This document shows positions 1-8,501 of a stretch of 64,000 bases of DNA, in pieces. Position numbers and translations under genes: made by a program. The DNA is taken from positions 5,002,001-5,066,000 of the forward strand of contig NZ_JAPZBC010000001.1 in NCBI RefSeq assembly GCF_027460265.1, read 5' to 3'. The stretch's first letter is position 1; each line of letters opens with the position of its first letter. The stretch comes from Streptomyces sp. WMMC940 (GTDB taxonomy: Bacteria; Actinomycetota; Actinomycetes; Streptomycetales; Streptomycetaceae). The notes below the pieces were generated by a model that was given only the letters and a program-made list of their open reading frames with translations, did not search any database and was not told the DNA's origin.

Positions 1-19
1 GGAGTCCCCAGGAGTCTGA

Positions 20-2191
20 ATGGGCCTGGCCCGGCTCGCCGCGCTGCACGGTGTCGCCACCACGTACTCGCCCTCGGCAGGCGTCAGCGTCCCCGTCCCC
101 GACTCCACGGTCGTCGCGGTGCTCGCCGCCCTCGGCGTGGACGCGGCCACGCCGGACGCGGTCCGCGCGGCCCTCGCGGCAGCCGAGTCCGCCGCAGGGG
201 AGCGGCTGCTCCCGCCGACCGTGGTGGCGTGGCTCCCCGTCACCGGGCCGCCCCCCGTCGCAGTCCCGCCCGGCGCCCGGGTGCGCGTCGACCTGGAGGA
301 CGGCGGCCTGCTGGAATGGCGCGAACTCGTCCCCCAGGCGCCCGCGCCGGGCACCGCCGGTACACCGTCCGGCGAGCGGCCCGCTGCCGGAGGCGGCTCC
401 TCCGCCGCGCACGGCTGGGCGGAACTGCCCACCGGGGTGCACCGGCTGACCGTGCGCACGAGCGGCGGGCGCACCGGCAGCGCGGTGCTCGTCGTCGCCC
501 CCGAGGCCGTGGGCCGGCCCGCCGGACGGGTCCACGGCTTCCTGGTCCAGCTCTACTCGCTGCTTTCCGGCCGCTCCTGGGGCATGGGCGACCTCGGGGA
601 CCTCGCGGAGCTGGCGTCCTGGGCGGGCCGCGCCCTCGGATGCGGGTTCGTGCAGGTCAACCCGCTGCACGCGGCCGTGCCCGGCACGCCGACCGATCCG
701 TCCCCGTACCGCCCCTCCTCGCGCCGGTTCCCCGACCCCGTGCATCTGCGGATCGAGGACATCCCCGAGTACGCGTACGTCACCGGCCAGGACCGGTTCC
801 GGCTGGACGCGCTCCTGGAGAAGGCCGCCGAACTGCGCGCCTCCGTCCTGGAGAAGGGCGCGCTGATCGACCGCGACGCCGTGTGGCGGCTCAAGCACCG
901 GGCACTGGAGCTGGTCCTGCGGGTCCCCCTCGGACCCGGCCGCTGGGCCGCGTACTGCGCCTTCCTGGCCGAGCGGGGCCGGGCGCTGGACGACCACGCC
1001 ACCTGGTGCGCCCTCGCCGAGGTCCATGGCTCGGACTGGCACGCCTGGCCCGAGGGCCTGCGCGATCCGCGCTCCCCGGAGACGGCCCGCGCCCGCGGGG
1101 ACCTCATGGACCGCGTCGACTTCCACTGCCGGCTCGCCTGGCTGACCGACGAGCAGCTGGCCGCGGCCGCGGCGGCGGCCCGGGACGCCGGGATGGCCGT
1201 CGGGGTCGTGCACGACCTCGCGGTCGGCGTGCACCCCGGCGGCGCGGACGCCTGGGCCCAGCAGGACGCCTTCGCCCCGGGCATGTCGGTGGGCGCCCCG
1301 CCCGACGCGTTCAACGCCCGGGGCCAGGACTGGGGTCTTCCTCCGTGGCGGCCCGACGTCCTCGCCGCCTCCGGTTACGCCCCCTACCGGGGGCTGGTGC
1401 GCGGACTCCTGCGGCACGCCGGCGCGCTGCGGCTCGACCACGTCATGGGCCTGTTCCGGCTCTGGTGGGTCCCCGTCGGGGCCGAGCCCACCGAGGGCAC
1501 GTACGTCCGCTACGACGCCGAGGCGATGCTCGCCGTCCTCGTCCTGGAGGCCCACCGCGCCGGGGCGGTCGTCATAGGGGAGGACCTCGGCACCGTCGAG
1601 CCCGGGGTCCGCGAGGCCCTCTCGCGCAGGGGCGTGCTCGGCACGTCCGTCCTCTGGTTCGAACGCGACTGGGCCGGCAGCGGCCGGCCGCTGCCGGCGG
1701 AGCACTGGCGCGAGGGCTGCGTGGCCACGGCCACGACCCACGACCTGCCGTCCACCGCGGCCCGCCTCACGGGCGAGCACGTGGCGCTGCGCCACCGGCT
1801 GGGCCTGCTCACCCGGCCGCTGGACCAGGAACGCACGCGGGACTCCGCCGAGGTGGCCGAATGGCGCGCCTGTCTGACCCGGCTCGGTCTGCTTCCCGAG
1901 GGCACCCACGACGAGGAGGGCGAGATCCGCGCCGTGTACCGGTTCCTGCTGCGCACCCCGGCCCGCATGGTCGGGGTCTGGCTGCCCGACGCCGTCGGGG
2001 ACCGCCGGCCGCAGAACCTGCCCGGCACCTGGGACCAGTACCCGAACTGGCGGCTGCCCGTCGCGGACGCCGCCGGCCGCCCGATGACCCTGGACGACCT
2101 GGCCGCCTCGCCGAGGCTGCACGCGCTCATGGAGGTGTTCCGGCCGGGGGCCGCTCCCCGTACGGGCACCCCGGACGCGCGGCCGTCCTAG
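20..2191 (+). CDS. malQ: 4-alpha-glucanotransferase (amylomaltase, GH77)
   Basis: Transfers 4-alpha-glucan segments between maltodextrins in the cytoplasm (maltose/glycogen metabolism). The 723-aa product has the GH77 landmarks: a GQDWGLPPW block near residue 434, the nucleophile region RLDH near 472, the acid/base GEDLGT near 520 and THDLPS near 573. An N-terminal extension of about 160 residues is Ala/Pro-rich, as in other actinobacterial MalQ proteins. The ATG at 20 is preceded by GGAG at 11-14. The gene is followed after 20 bp by a small membrane-protein gene on the same strand. Function is confident from motifs and length. Confidence 0.93.
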   Translation: MGLARLAALHGVATTYSPSAGVSVPVPDSTVVAVLAALGVDAATPDAVRAALAAAESAAGERLLPPTVVAWLPVTGPPPVAVPPGARVRVDLEDGGLLEWRELVPQAPAPGTAGTPSGERPAAGGGSSAAHGWAELPTGVHRLTVRTSGGRTGSAVLVVAPEAVGRPAGRVHGFLVQLYSLLSGRSWGMGDLGDLAELASWAGRALGCGFVQVNPLHAAVPGTPTDPSPYRPSSRRFPDPVHLRIEDIPEYAYVTGQDRFRLDALLEKAAELRASVLEKGALIDRDAVWRLKHRALELVLRVPLGPGRWAAYCAFLAERGRALDDHATWCALAEVHGSDWHAWPEGLRDPRSPETARARGDLMDRVDFHCRLAWLTDEQLAAAAAAARDAGMAVGVVHDLAVGVHPGGADAWAQQDAFAPGMSVGAPPDAFNARGQDWGLPPWRPDVLAASGYAPYRGLVRGLLRHAGALRLDHVMGLFRLWWVPVGAEPTEGTYVRYDAEAMLAVLVLEAHRAGAVVIGEDLGTVEPGVREALSRRGVLGTSVLWFERDWAGSGRPLPAEHWREGCVATATTHDLPSTAARLTGEHVALRHRLGLLTRPLDQERTRDSAEVAEWRACLTRLGLLPEGTHDEEGEIRAVYRFLLRTPARMVGVWLPDAVGDRRPQNLPGTWDQYPNWRLPVADAAGRPMTLDDLAASPRLHALMEVFRPGAAPRTGTPDARPS

Positions 2192-2199
2192 CCGTTCGC

Positions 2200-2205
2200 T
2201 ACGTT
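2200..2205 (+). promoter_or_regulatory. Candidate -10 box (TACGTT) for a leaderless gene
   Basis: TACGTT lies 6 nt upstream of the GTG at 2212, so transcription would begin at or next to the start codon. No Shine-Dalgarno sequence is visible there. The geometry matches several other genes in this window. A -35 box is not obvious. Confidence 0.35.
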
Positions 2206-2211
2206 TGCACC

Positions 2212-2454
2212 GTGGACAAGAAGAACGCCCTGCGCGCCGGCGCCGTCGCGGCCGGTACGACGCTGATGATGCTGCTCATGTCGTCCCCCGCGCTCGCGCT
2301 GACCCGCGACGACGGCGACGACCCGGGTACCGGCCTGAGCGTGGCCGAGACGCTCGGTCTGTTCGTCGTGGCGCCGATCGCGCTGTTCGTACTGATCGCG
2401 GGCCTGGTGATGGTCCTCGACAAGTCCGACAGGCCCAGGAGGAAGCAGGCCTGA
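2212..2454 (+). CDS. Small secreted/membrane protein, 80 aa, unknown function
   Basis: I do not recognise a named family. The product has a basic N-terminus (MDKKNALRAG when the GTG start is read as Met) and a hydrophobic signal-like segment ending in SPALALT around residue 31. A short acidic linker (DDGDDPG) follows, then a single transmembrane helix at about 47-69 and a basic tail (RPRRKQA). This predicts an exported N-terminal region anchored by one helix. The GTG at 2212 was chosen because the hydrophobic segment follows directly and a -10-like box sits 6 nt upstream. It could be co-transcribed with malQ, which ends 20 bp earlier. Confidence 0.7.
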   Translation: MDKKNALRAGAVAAGTTLMMLLMSSPALALTRDDGDDPGTGLSVAETLGLFVVAPIALFVLIAGLVMVLDKSDRPRRKQA

Positions 2455-2518
2455 CCCCTGACGCGAGGCCCGGGACACCGGGCGGGCGTCGCGCAGCCGG
2501 CGCCGCGCCGCGGACCTC

Positions 2519-2558
2519 CGAGGGCGCCGCACGGTACGCGCACCGTGCGGCGCCCTCG
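2519..2558 (+). terminator. Strong hairpin terminator
   Basis: A perfect 17-bp stem (2519-2535 with 2542-2558) closes on a 6-nt loop. It lies after the malQ/small-protein pair. There is no U-tract, which is normal for Streptomyces. Confidence 0.75.
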
Positions 2559-2638
2559 TCCGTGCACCGGCGTGTCGTGGCCGGTCGGACGCGGCGGCGT
2601 GGGAGCCTGCCGGGGGATTGCGCCATACGGGGGGCCTG

Positions 2639-3370
2639 ATGACGCCGGCGAACGCACCGTCCATCGTCTTTGTGCACGGAACACGCTTCAGCGCGGGTCA
2701 GTGGAGCCCGCAGCTGGCCGCGCTCGGGGAGGAGTTCCCGGTCGCGGCCGTCGACCTGCCCGGCCACGGCGCGCGCGGCGGCGAGCCCTGGAGCCTGAGC
2801 GCCGCGACGGAGGTCATCGCCGGCGCGGTCGACTCGCTGGATCGCGGGCCGGCCGTGGTCGTCGGGCACTCCCTCGGCGGGTACGCCTCCCTGGAATTCG
2901 CGCGCCGCCGCCCGGAGCTGCTGCGCGGGCTGGTCCTCGCGGGGGCCAGCGCCTCGACGCGCGGCCCCTGGGCGGCGCCGTACCGCTTCGTCGCCGGGCT
3001 GGTCCCGCGCCTTCCTGCGGACCGGCTGGCCCGGTGGAACGACCGGATGCTGCGGCGGCTCTACCCGCCCCGGGTGGTGGAGGCGACCATCCGCTCCGGT
3101 TACGCGTTCCACACCCTGCCCGACGCGTGGGGCGAGGTGCTGGGCCGCTTCGACGCGGGCGCGATGCGCCATGTGGCGGCCCCGGTGCTGATCCTCAACG
3201 GAGAGAAGGACACCGTCTTCCGGTCCGGCGAGCGGGACTTCGCCCGCGCCCATCCCGACGCGCGCGTCGAGCTGGTCCCCCGGGCCCGCCATCTGGCGAA
3301 CTTCGACGACCCGGCGGCCTTCAGCGACGCAGTCCGCCGCTTCGCGCGGCAGCTCGCGGCCGGCGGCTGA
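2639..3370 (+). CDS. Alpha/beta hydrolase
   Basis: A 243-aa alpha/beta-hydrolase-fold protein, probably a cytoplasmic esterase or lactonase of unknown substrate. The oxyanion region FVHGTRFSAGQW comes early. The nucleophile elbow GHSLGG falls at about 76-81, a likely acid Asp in NGEKDT near 190, and the catalytic His in RHLANF near 217. I chose the ATG at 2639, preceded by a G-rich CGGGGGG site. An in-frame TTG at 2618 would add seven residues but has a poorer context. No signal peptide is visible. The gene stands alone between two terminators. Confidence 0.85.
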   Translation: MTPANAPSIVFVHGTRFSAGQWSPQLAALGEEFPVAAVDLPGHGARGGEPWSLSAATEVIAGAVDSLDRGPAVVVGHSLGGYASLEFARRRPELLRGLVLAGASASTRGPWAAPYRFVAGLVPRLPADRLARWNDRMLRRLYPPRVVEATIRSGYAFHTLPDAWGEVLGRFDAGAMRHVAAPVLILNGEKDTVFRSGERDFARAHPDARVELVPRARHLANFDDPAAFSDAVRRFARQLAAGG

Positions 3371-3382
3371 GGGGCCGCCGAC

Positions 3383-3459
3383 GCCCTGCCGGAGCGGCGG
3401 CTTCGGCAGGGCCGCGCCGGGCAGGGCCGTGGGGCCGACGGTACGCAGCCGTCGGCCCC
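3383..3459. terminator. Two hairpins between convergent genes
   Basis: The first stem pairs 3383-3391 with 3404-3412. The second pairs 3431-3441 with 3449-3459 (11 bp, 7-nt loop). They separate the hydrolase from the convergent protease gene and can act on both strands. Confidence 0.6.
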
Positions 3460-3506
3460 GTGTCCCTGCGCCCCGCGCCCCCGCGCGGTCCGCGCCGGGG
3501 ACGGAG

Positions 3507-4736
3507 TCACAGTCCGCCGGTGAACAGCAGCCGGTTCGGCGATCCCCGGGTGATGCTCTTCACGACGTTCTTCGTGGACTGGGCGACGAGCCAGTCCGCG
3601 ACCTCCTGGGGGCCGGCCGCGGGGTGGGCCGCCTTGTAGAGCGCGGCGACGCCGGCCACGTGCGGGGCGGACATCGACGTGCCGTTCATCGTCGTGGTGC
3701 CACCGCCCATCCGCGCGGACCTGATGTCGCTGCCCGGTGCGTAGAGTCTGAGGCACTGCCCGTAGTTGCTGTAGTCCGTCTCGGTGTCCCCCGTGTCGGT
3801 CGCACCGACCGCGAGGGCGTTCGGCGCGCTCGCGGGCGAGACGCCGCAGGCGTCCTCCGCGGAGTTCCCGGCCGCGACGACGGGCAGCACGCCGCTGTCG
3901 AAGACGGCCTTGGCGGCGGCGTTGGCGGAGGGGGACGTGGAGCCACCGAGGGAGGCGTTCAGCACGGCGGGCTGCCGGGCGTTCTTCGCCACCCAGTCGA
4001 GGCCGGCGATGATCCTGGACCAGGCGCCCTCGCCCTCGCAGTTGAGCACGCGCACGCTGACCAGGCGGGCCTCGGGCGCGACTCCGTGGATCGCCCCCGC
4101 GGCCGTCCCCGCGACATGGGTGCCGTGGCCATCGCAGTCCTGGCCGCGGCGGCCGTCGCCGACGGCGTCGAACCCGAGGGCGGCACGGCCGCCGAACTCG
4201 ATGTGGTCGTAGTCGATCCCGGTGTCGACGACGTAGACCGTGACGCCCTTGCCCGTGGAGGCCGCGGTGAACTGCCCGTCCAGCGGCAGGGCCCGCTGGT
4301 CCGCCCGGTCGAGCCCCCAACTCGCTGCCTGCCTGCGGAGGGCGGCGGCACCGCGCGGGTCCGGGAGCCGGTCCAGGGACGGGACCCGCGGACCCTCGGG
4401 GAGCCGGCGCGCGGACACCCGCGCGTCCTCCTCCACGGCCGCGACGCCGGGCGCGAGCCGCATGGTCTCCAGCTGGTTCGCGTTCAGCGTCGCGGAGAAT
4501 CCGCGCATGGCACGGTTGTACGTGTACCTGCGCTTCACGCCCGCGTCCCGGGCGACCGCGACAGGGTCGGCGCCCTCGCGCAGAGCGACGATGTAGCTGC
4601 CCTTCACCGGCTCGGCCGACCGGTACAGCGGGGCGGGGGTCGGCCCTTCCGTATCGGCCTGCGCGGTCACCCCGGGGGCGGCGGCGGACACGGCGAGCAG
4701 CAGAGCGGCGGCCGCGCGGCGCGCGAACAGTCGCAT
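3507..4736 (-). CDS. Secreted S8 (subtilisin-like) serine protease
   Basis: A 409-aa exported protease. A signal peptide (MRLFARR, hydrophobic core, cleavage near AQA at about 26) precedes an inhibitor I9 propeptide (YIVALREGADP to about residue 110). The catalytic domain carries Asp in VVDTGIDYDH (about 170), His in DGHGTHVAG (about 204) and Ser in NGTSMSAPH (about 352), which is the proteinase K-like order. The ATG at 4736 was chosen because GGGAG lies 5 nt upstream. An in-frame ATG at 4748 has no comparable site. No C-terminal accessory domain is present, so the mature enzyme should be about 28-30 kDa. It likely degrades extracellular protein. Confidence 0.93.
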   Translation of the reverse strand: MRLFARRAAAALLLAVSAAAPGVTAQADTEGPTPAPLYRSAEPVKGSYIVALREGADPVAVARDAGVKRRYTYNRAMRGFSATLNANQLETMRLAPGVAAVEEDARVSARRLPEGPRVPSLDRLPDPRGAAALRRQAASWGLDRADQRALPLDGQFTAASTGKGVTVYVVDTGIDYDHIEFGGRAALGFDAVGDGRRGQDCDGHGTHVAGTAAGAIHGVAPEARLVSVRVLNCEGEGAWSRIIAGLDWVAKNARQPAVLNASLGGSTSPSANAAAKAVFDSGVLPVVAAGNSAEDACGVSPASAPNALAVGATDTGDTETDYSNYGQCLRLYAPGSDIRSARMGGGTTTMNGTSMSAPHVAGVAALYKAAHPAAGPQEVADWLVAQSTKNVVKSITRGSPNRLLFTGGL

Positions 4737-5348
4737 GGATACTCCCATCCGATCGACGTTGATCAAGTCACCGTTTTTTCGACCCGGCCGCGCCGCCGCT
4801 TGAGCCCTTGTCAGCCGATCGCCCGGACGTGGGCGCGGATCTCCCCCGACTGCTGCCACTCACCCGGGGGCGGGGCGCCCACCCGGGTGACGGCCCGTCC
4901 GGGCGGGGTGTCCCGCGTGGACGGCGATGGCGGGGGCGGTCCCGGTCCGAGCGGGCCGAGTGCGCGATCGCCGGCCTGCCGCGCGTCTCAGCCGTACGCC
5001 TCGTGCCGCACACGTGGTCCCCGGGACCGTACGGACGGCACGTCCCTGCCGTTCGCCCCCTGCCGGTTCGTCCTCTCCGGTCGTGTCCGCCCGGTCGCGC
5101 CCGAGGCCCGTCGAGGTACGCCGGAAGGTCCGTCGAAGGGTCCGTCCACGGTTGTTCGTGTTTGGTGCGGTTACCGGAAAGTTCGGTTTCGCAATCAACT
5201 ACAACTTTGCTTGTTCTTGGTGGGGTTGGCGTGGCTATTGGGACAATCTCGCGTTCACAGGCGGTGATTGCGGCTTGGTCAGGGCGCCCGAGTCCCGGGC
5301 GTGGCAGCGCAGTTCACCGACTCCCCACACAGCGTGAAAGGCACCAGC
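4737..5348. other. Divergent intergenic region, 612 bp
   Basis: No convincing gene. The stretch 5150-5260 is clearly richer in A+T than its surroundings (for example TTGTTCTTGG at 5211-5220) and probably holds the promoter of the downstream secreted-protein gene. A conceptual reading through 5160-5337 is rich in Trp and aromatic residues but lacks a credible start or ribosome site. Confidence 0.4.
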
Positions 5349-6023
5349 ATGACGATGAGTCACGCCCTGAGCCGGGGCGTCCGGGCACTCGCCGTTGCGA
5401 CGGCAACCTGTGGAGTCCTCGTGGCGGCCACCTCCACGGCGGCCGCGGACGACGGGCCCACCCGCGAACTCCTCAGGACCGACTGCGAGTCGGGCGTGGG
5501 CAAGTGCAGCTTCAACGACCCGACGCTCGGCAAGGCGTACCTCGGAGAGTTCCGCCAGGTCTCCGACTCGCTCTTCAACTGCAGTACGTCCCCCGCCACC
5601 CAGTCGATGACGTGGACCGACTCGGTCGGTTCCACGGACTCGGTGGGCGTCTCGGTCACGGCCGGCGGGAACATCGCGGGCATAGTGGACCTGAGCGTGA
5701 CGGCCAGCTACGACCACAGCTGGACCAGCACACACACGGAGAGCAGCTCGCTGAACATGACGGTGCGGCCGGGAGAGGTCGGCTGGATCTCCCGGGCCCA
5801 GGTGATGCAGCGGGTCTCCGGCACCTGGCAGACCCACTACGACAGTCCCAAGTGGGGCCACTACTACTGGTTCTGGGGCGACACCATCACCGGCCCGGCC
5901 AAGAACGGCACGGACGGCAAGAGCAACGCGGTGGTCGTCAAGAGCCGCAAGATGACCGCGGCGGAGAAGAACTCCTGCTGGGCGGGCTCGAAGGCGGGCC
6001 GGGCGTTCGTCAAGCAGCACTGA
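5349..6023 (+). CDS. Secreted Ser/Thr-rich beta protein, possible aerolysin-type fold
   Basis: A 224-aa exported protein with no family I can name securely. A signal peptide ends near STAAA (about residue 35). The mature part has four Cys (DCES, GKCS, NCST, SCWA), possibly two disulfides. Residues about 85-150 alternate Ser/Thr with hydrophobics (SVGVSVTAGG, VDLSVTASYDHS, SSLNMTVRPGEVGWI). This is the pattern of the long strands and insertion hairpin of aerolysin/ETX-MTX2 proteins, including a Pro-Gly step before the next strand. The ATG at 5349 has GAAAGG at 5336-5341. An extracellular role is certain from the signal; pore formation is inference only. Confidence 0.75.
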   Translation: MTMSHALSRGVRALAVATATCGVLVAATSTAAADDGPTRELLRTDCESGVGKCSFNDPTLGKAYLGEFRQVSDSLFNCSTSPATQSMTWTDSVGSTDSVGVSVTAGGNIAGIVDLSVTASYDHSWTSTHTESSSLNMTVRPGEVGWISRAQVMQRVSGTWQTHYDSPKWGHYYWFWGDTITGPAKNGTDGKSNAVVVKSRKMTAAEKNSCWAGSKAGRAFVKQH

Positions 6024-6043
6024 CGCATCGGGTACGGCCTTGA

Positions 6044-6098
6044 GCGCGGGGCCGGCACCTCCGGGTGCCGGCCCCGCGCGATCGTGGGTTTCACGATC
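6044..6098 (+). terminator. Tandem hairpin terminator
   Basis: A perfect 16-bp GC stem (6044-6059 with 6064-6079, TCCG loop) is followed directly by a second 7-bp hairpin (6080-6086 with 6092-6098). They sit just after the secreted-protein gene. Confidence 0.8.
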
Positions 6099-6167
6099 CC
6101 GCCGACGGGCGCGGCGTCTCGGGGGACGCCGCCGGCGGACCGGCGGGCCGTGGCGGAAAGCGGTGGT

Positions 6168-6304
6168 TCAGTCGGCCACCGCCTCCAGGAAGTACTCGTG
6201 GGTCCCGAGGTCGAACTCTCCTTGGCGCTGTGAGTCCCCGCGACGCCGAAGGCGCGCTCGTCGACGTCGACGTCCTTGCCATCGGGACCGGGTGCCTTGT
6301 GCAC
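6168..6304 (-). pseudogene. Possible frameshifted gene remnant, family unknown
   Basis: Two short protein-like stretches on the minus strand lie in different frames. From 6304 downward one reads HKAPGPDGKDVDVDERAFGV. From about 6225 to the TGA at 6168-6170 another reads EFDLGTHEYFLEAVAD, with normal protein composition and a proper stop. Joined by a one-base shift near 6230 they would make about 45 plausible residues. I could not assign a family. The piece lies directly downstream of the hydrolase on the same strand. It may be a decayed end of a gene, or chance. Confidence 0.3.
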
Positions 6305-6343
6305 GTCGGGCCGCTGCCCGTCCCTCCGAGCGGCCGGGCCCGC

Positions 6344-7156
6344 TCATCCGCCCGCGAGCGCTTTCCGCAGGACGTCCGCGAACTCCCCGGGCCGCCCGAG
6401 GAATCCGCCGTGGTCGCCCGGGAACTCGACCGGCAGGACGCCCAGGCGTTCGGCCAGGGCCGTCGAGGTCCGGTACGTGACCAGGCCGCCCGAGTCGGCG
6501 CCGATGCCCACGACGACCCGCACGGGACCGGACTCCAGCGCCGCGAGATCGGGCCGGTACAGGGCCGTGTGACGCAGCTCGTGGGCGAAGAAGCGGACGC
6601 TGTTGGCCAGGTCCCGCTCCGAGGGCTCGCCCTGCGGAGGGCTGGGGGCCTCGTCCCCGCCGAGGTCGAAGCCCGCGTTGGCCATGAACTTCGTCCAGGC
6701 CGCGCCCACGCCGTCCCGGTGGAAGGTCTCGATGAGGTCGTCGGTCGCGGCGCGCTGCTCGGCGGCGTCGGGAAGGAGCTCCAGCAGGGGCGGTTCGTGC
6801 GCCACGAGCGTCCGCACCCGGCCGGGGTGCCGGGTGGCCAGCGCGAGCCCCGTGACCGCACCACCGCTGCTGCCGAAGACGTCCGCGACCTCGGCGCCGA
6901 GCGCGTCCAGGATCGCGGCGACGTCGTCCGCCCGCAGCTCGGGGGTCGAGTCCTGCCCGGGGTCGTCGAGGCGGCTCCGGGAGATGCCGCGCGGGTCGTG
7001 GGTGACCACGGTGCGGTCCCCCGCGAGGGCGTGGGCGAGGGGCGCGAACTCCCCGGCGTCCATGGGCGCCCCCATGACCACGACCAGCGGCCCCGAGCCG
7101 CGGATCTCGTAGTACAGGCGCCCGCCGGGGACGTCGAGGGTGTGGGTGGTGGTCAT
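6344..7156 (-). CDS. Alpha/beta hydrolase
   Basis: A 270-aa cytoplasmic alpha/beta-hydrolase. The fold signature is LVVVMGAPMDAGEF near 24-37, DPRGISRS near 54 and the nucleophile elbow GSSGG with Ser97. A His in GDHGGF lies near the C-terminus. Such proteins are often esterases, haloperoxidase-like enzymes or lactonases; the substrate cannot be told. The ATG at 7156 has AGGGAGGA 9 nt upstream; a longer reading to 7234 lacks support. It is monocistronic, or followed by a possible remnant. Confidence 0.87.
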   Translation of the reverse strand: MTTTHTLDVPGGRLYYEIRGSGPLVVVMGAPMDAGEFAPLAHALAGDRTVVTHDPRGISRSRLDDPGQDSTPELRADDVAAILDALGAEVADVFGSSGGAVTGLALATRHPGRVRTLVAHEPPLLELLPDAAEQRAATDDLIETFHRDGVGAAWTKFMANAGFDLGGDEAPSPPQGEPSERDLANSVRFFAHELRHTALYRPDLAALESGPVRVVVGIGADSGGLVTYRTSTALAERLGVLPVEFPGDHGGFLGRPGEFADVLRKALAGG

Positions 7157-7528
7157 GTCCGGTCGTCCTCCCTGAAGCCGTGCGGCCGCGGTCGCGGTGC
7201 CAGGGGTATGACTCCCGAGGCCGGGAGAACTCATCGCCGCGGGCGGGGCGGACCCCGGCCCGGGGGCAGGGCGCCCGCGGGACGGTATCCGTCGACGGGG
7301 GCAGGGCGCCGCGCCCCCGGCGGACGAGCGTACGGCGGGTCGGTTGGGCCGATACGCGCGGGAGGGCGCCCGGTCCGATGGGTCATCGCTCCCGTCCGCA
7401 ACACCACCCGGTCCGTACGGCTCAGGGGCGTACCGTCGGGGCCGTACTCACGGCTGCGGCCCCCGCTGTCGGGTCGTCGCGCCGCCAAGGGCCCCACCGC
7501 ACCGCTCCCGCCGTCGCCGGCGGTCTGC
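7157..7528. other. Intergenic region, 372 bp
   Basis: GC-rich spacer between the hydrolase start and the end of the conservon. No gene-like reading is seen in any frame, and no clear terminator for the conservon. It probably contains the hydrolase promoter near its left edge. Confidence 0.3.
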
Positions 7529-8158
7529 TCAGGACGCCTCCTGCGTCATCGCGAGACTCTGCAGGTACCGCATCAGCGTCATCAGCACGTCCCTGCTCGA
7601 CGACCGCTGCCGGGCGTCGCACGGCACGATCGGCACCGAGTCCGGCAGGTCGAGTGCGCCGCGCAGTTCCTCGATCGGGTACTCGGGCGCGTCCGGGAAG
7701 GAGTTGACGGCCACGACGAACGGCACGGCCCGCTCCTCCAGCCGGCCGATGACGTCGAAGCTGACCTCCAGCCGCCGGGTGTCCACCAGGACCACCGCGC
7801 CCAGCGCCCCCTCGAACAGCCCGCGCCACAGGAACCAGAAGCGCTCCTGCCCCGGCGTGCCGAACAGGTACAGCACCAGTTCCTCGTTGACGCTGATGCG
7901 CCCGAAGTCCATGGCCACGGTCGTGGAGGTCTTGCCGCCGATGCCCGAGGTGTCGTCGATTCCGACTCCTGCCTGGGTCATCGTCTCCTCGGTGGTCAGC
8001 GGCCGGATCTCGCTGACGGATCCGACCAGCGTCGTCTTGCCGACCCCGAAGCCGCCGACGATCACCACCTTGACGGCGGTCGCGGCCGTCTCGGGCAGTG
8101 CGTCCTCGCTCCGCGGCCCGATCGTCGGCGCCGACTGCTCAGAGCTTTTGAAGTCCAT
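7529..8158 (-). CDS. cvnD: Conservon GTPase CvnD (Ras-like ATP/GTP-binding protein)
   Basis: A 209-aa small GTPase-like protein. The P-loop GGFGVGKTT is at 35-43, a threonine-rich switch region (PLTTEETM) follows, and the DxxG-equivalent region is FGTPGQERFWFLWRGL, which resembles the Ras/MglA G3 segment. It is the last gene of a cvnA-B-C-D set. In known conservons these four proteins form a membrane complex likened to eukaryotic GPCR/G-protein signalling, affecting differentiation and antibiotic production. Its start overlaps the end of cvnC by 20 nt, implying translational coupling. Confidence 0.9.
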   Translation of the reverse strand: MDFKSSEQSAPTIGPRSEDALPETAATAVKVVIVGGFGVGKTTLVGSVSEIRPLTTEETMTQAGVGIDDTSGIGGKTSTTVAMDFGRISVNEELVLYLFGTPGQERFWFLWRGLFEGALGAVVLVDTRRLEVSFDVIGRLEERAVPFVVAVNSFPDAPEYPIEELRGALDLPDSVPIVPCDARQRSSSRDVLMTLMRYLQSLAMTQEAS

Positions 8159-8501
8159 CGATCACTGCCTCAATCAAAGCGCGGTCGGGGAGTCTGGCGG
8201 GTGGGACGGGCGCGCGGGCGACCACCCGGTTGTCGGCGAGGAGGTCGCCGAGAAGGACGGTGACGACACTGACCGGAAGCCCCGTGTACGCGGAGACCTC
8301 CGCGACCGACAGCGGCGACTGGCACAGCTCGAGGATCGCCGCGTGCTCCGGCTGCTGACCGGGCTTCGGCCGGGACCTGGCCACGATCAGCGTGACCAGG
8401 TCCAGTTCGACGGGGGCGGACGTGCTGCTGCGGCCGCCCGTGATGACGTAGAGCCGCTCGGGACTGGCCTCCTCCCAGTTCCCGCCGCCCGGGTTGCTCA
8501 C
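8139..8501 (-). CDS. cvnC: Conservon protein CvnC (DUF742)
   Basis: A 120-aa DUF742 protein. The typical elements are RLYVITGGRSS near 17-28, ELDLVTLI, then a winged-helix-like part (LCQSPLSVAEVSAYTGLPV) and LGDLLADNRVVAR before the C-terminal LIEAVIDGLQKL. The GTG at 8501 overlaps the cvnB stop by 4 nt (GTGA), so expression is coupled. It is thought to be an adaptor between the sensor-like CvnA/B pair and the GTPase CvnD. Confidence 0.9.
   Translation of the reverse strand: MSNPGGGNWEEASPERLYVITGGRSSTSAPVELDLVTLIVARSRPKPGQQPEHAAILELCQSPLSVAEVSAYTGLPVSVVTVLLGDLLADNRVVARAPVPPARLPDRALIEAVIDGLQKL

Noticed and set aside
5160..5337. A Trp-rich short reading frame upstream of the secreted protein
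   Set aside because: No plausible start codon or ribosome site; the AT-rich stretch is better explained as promoter DNA.
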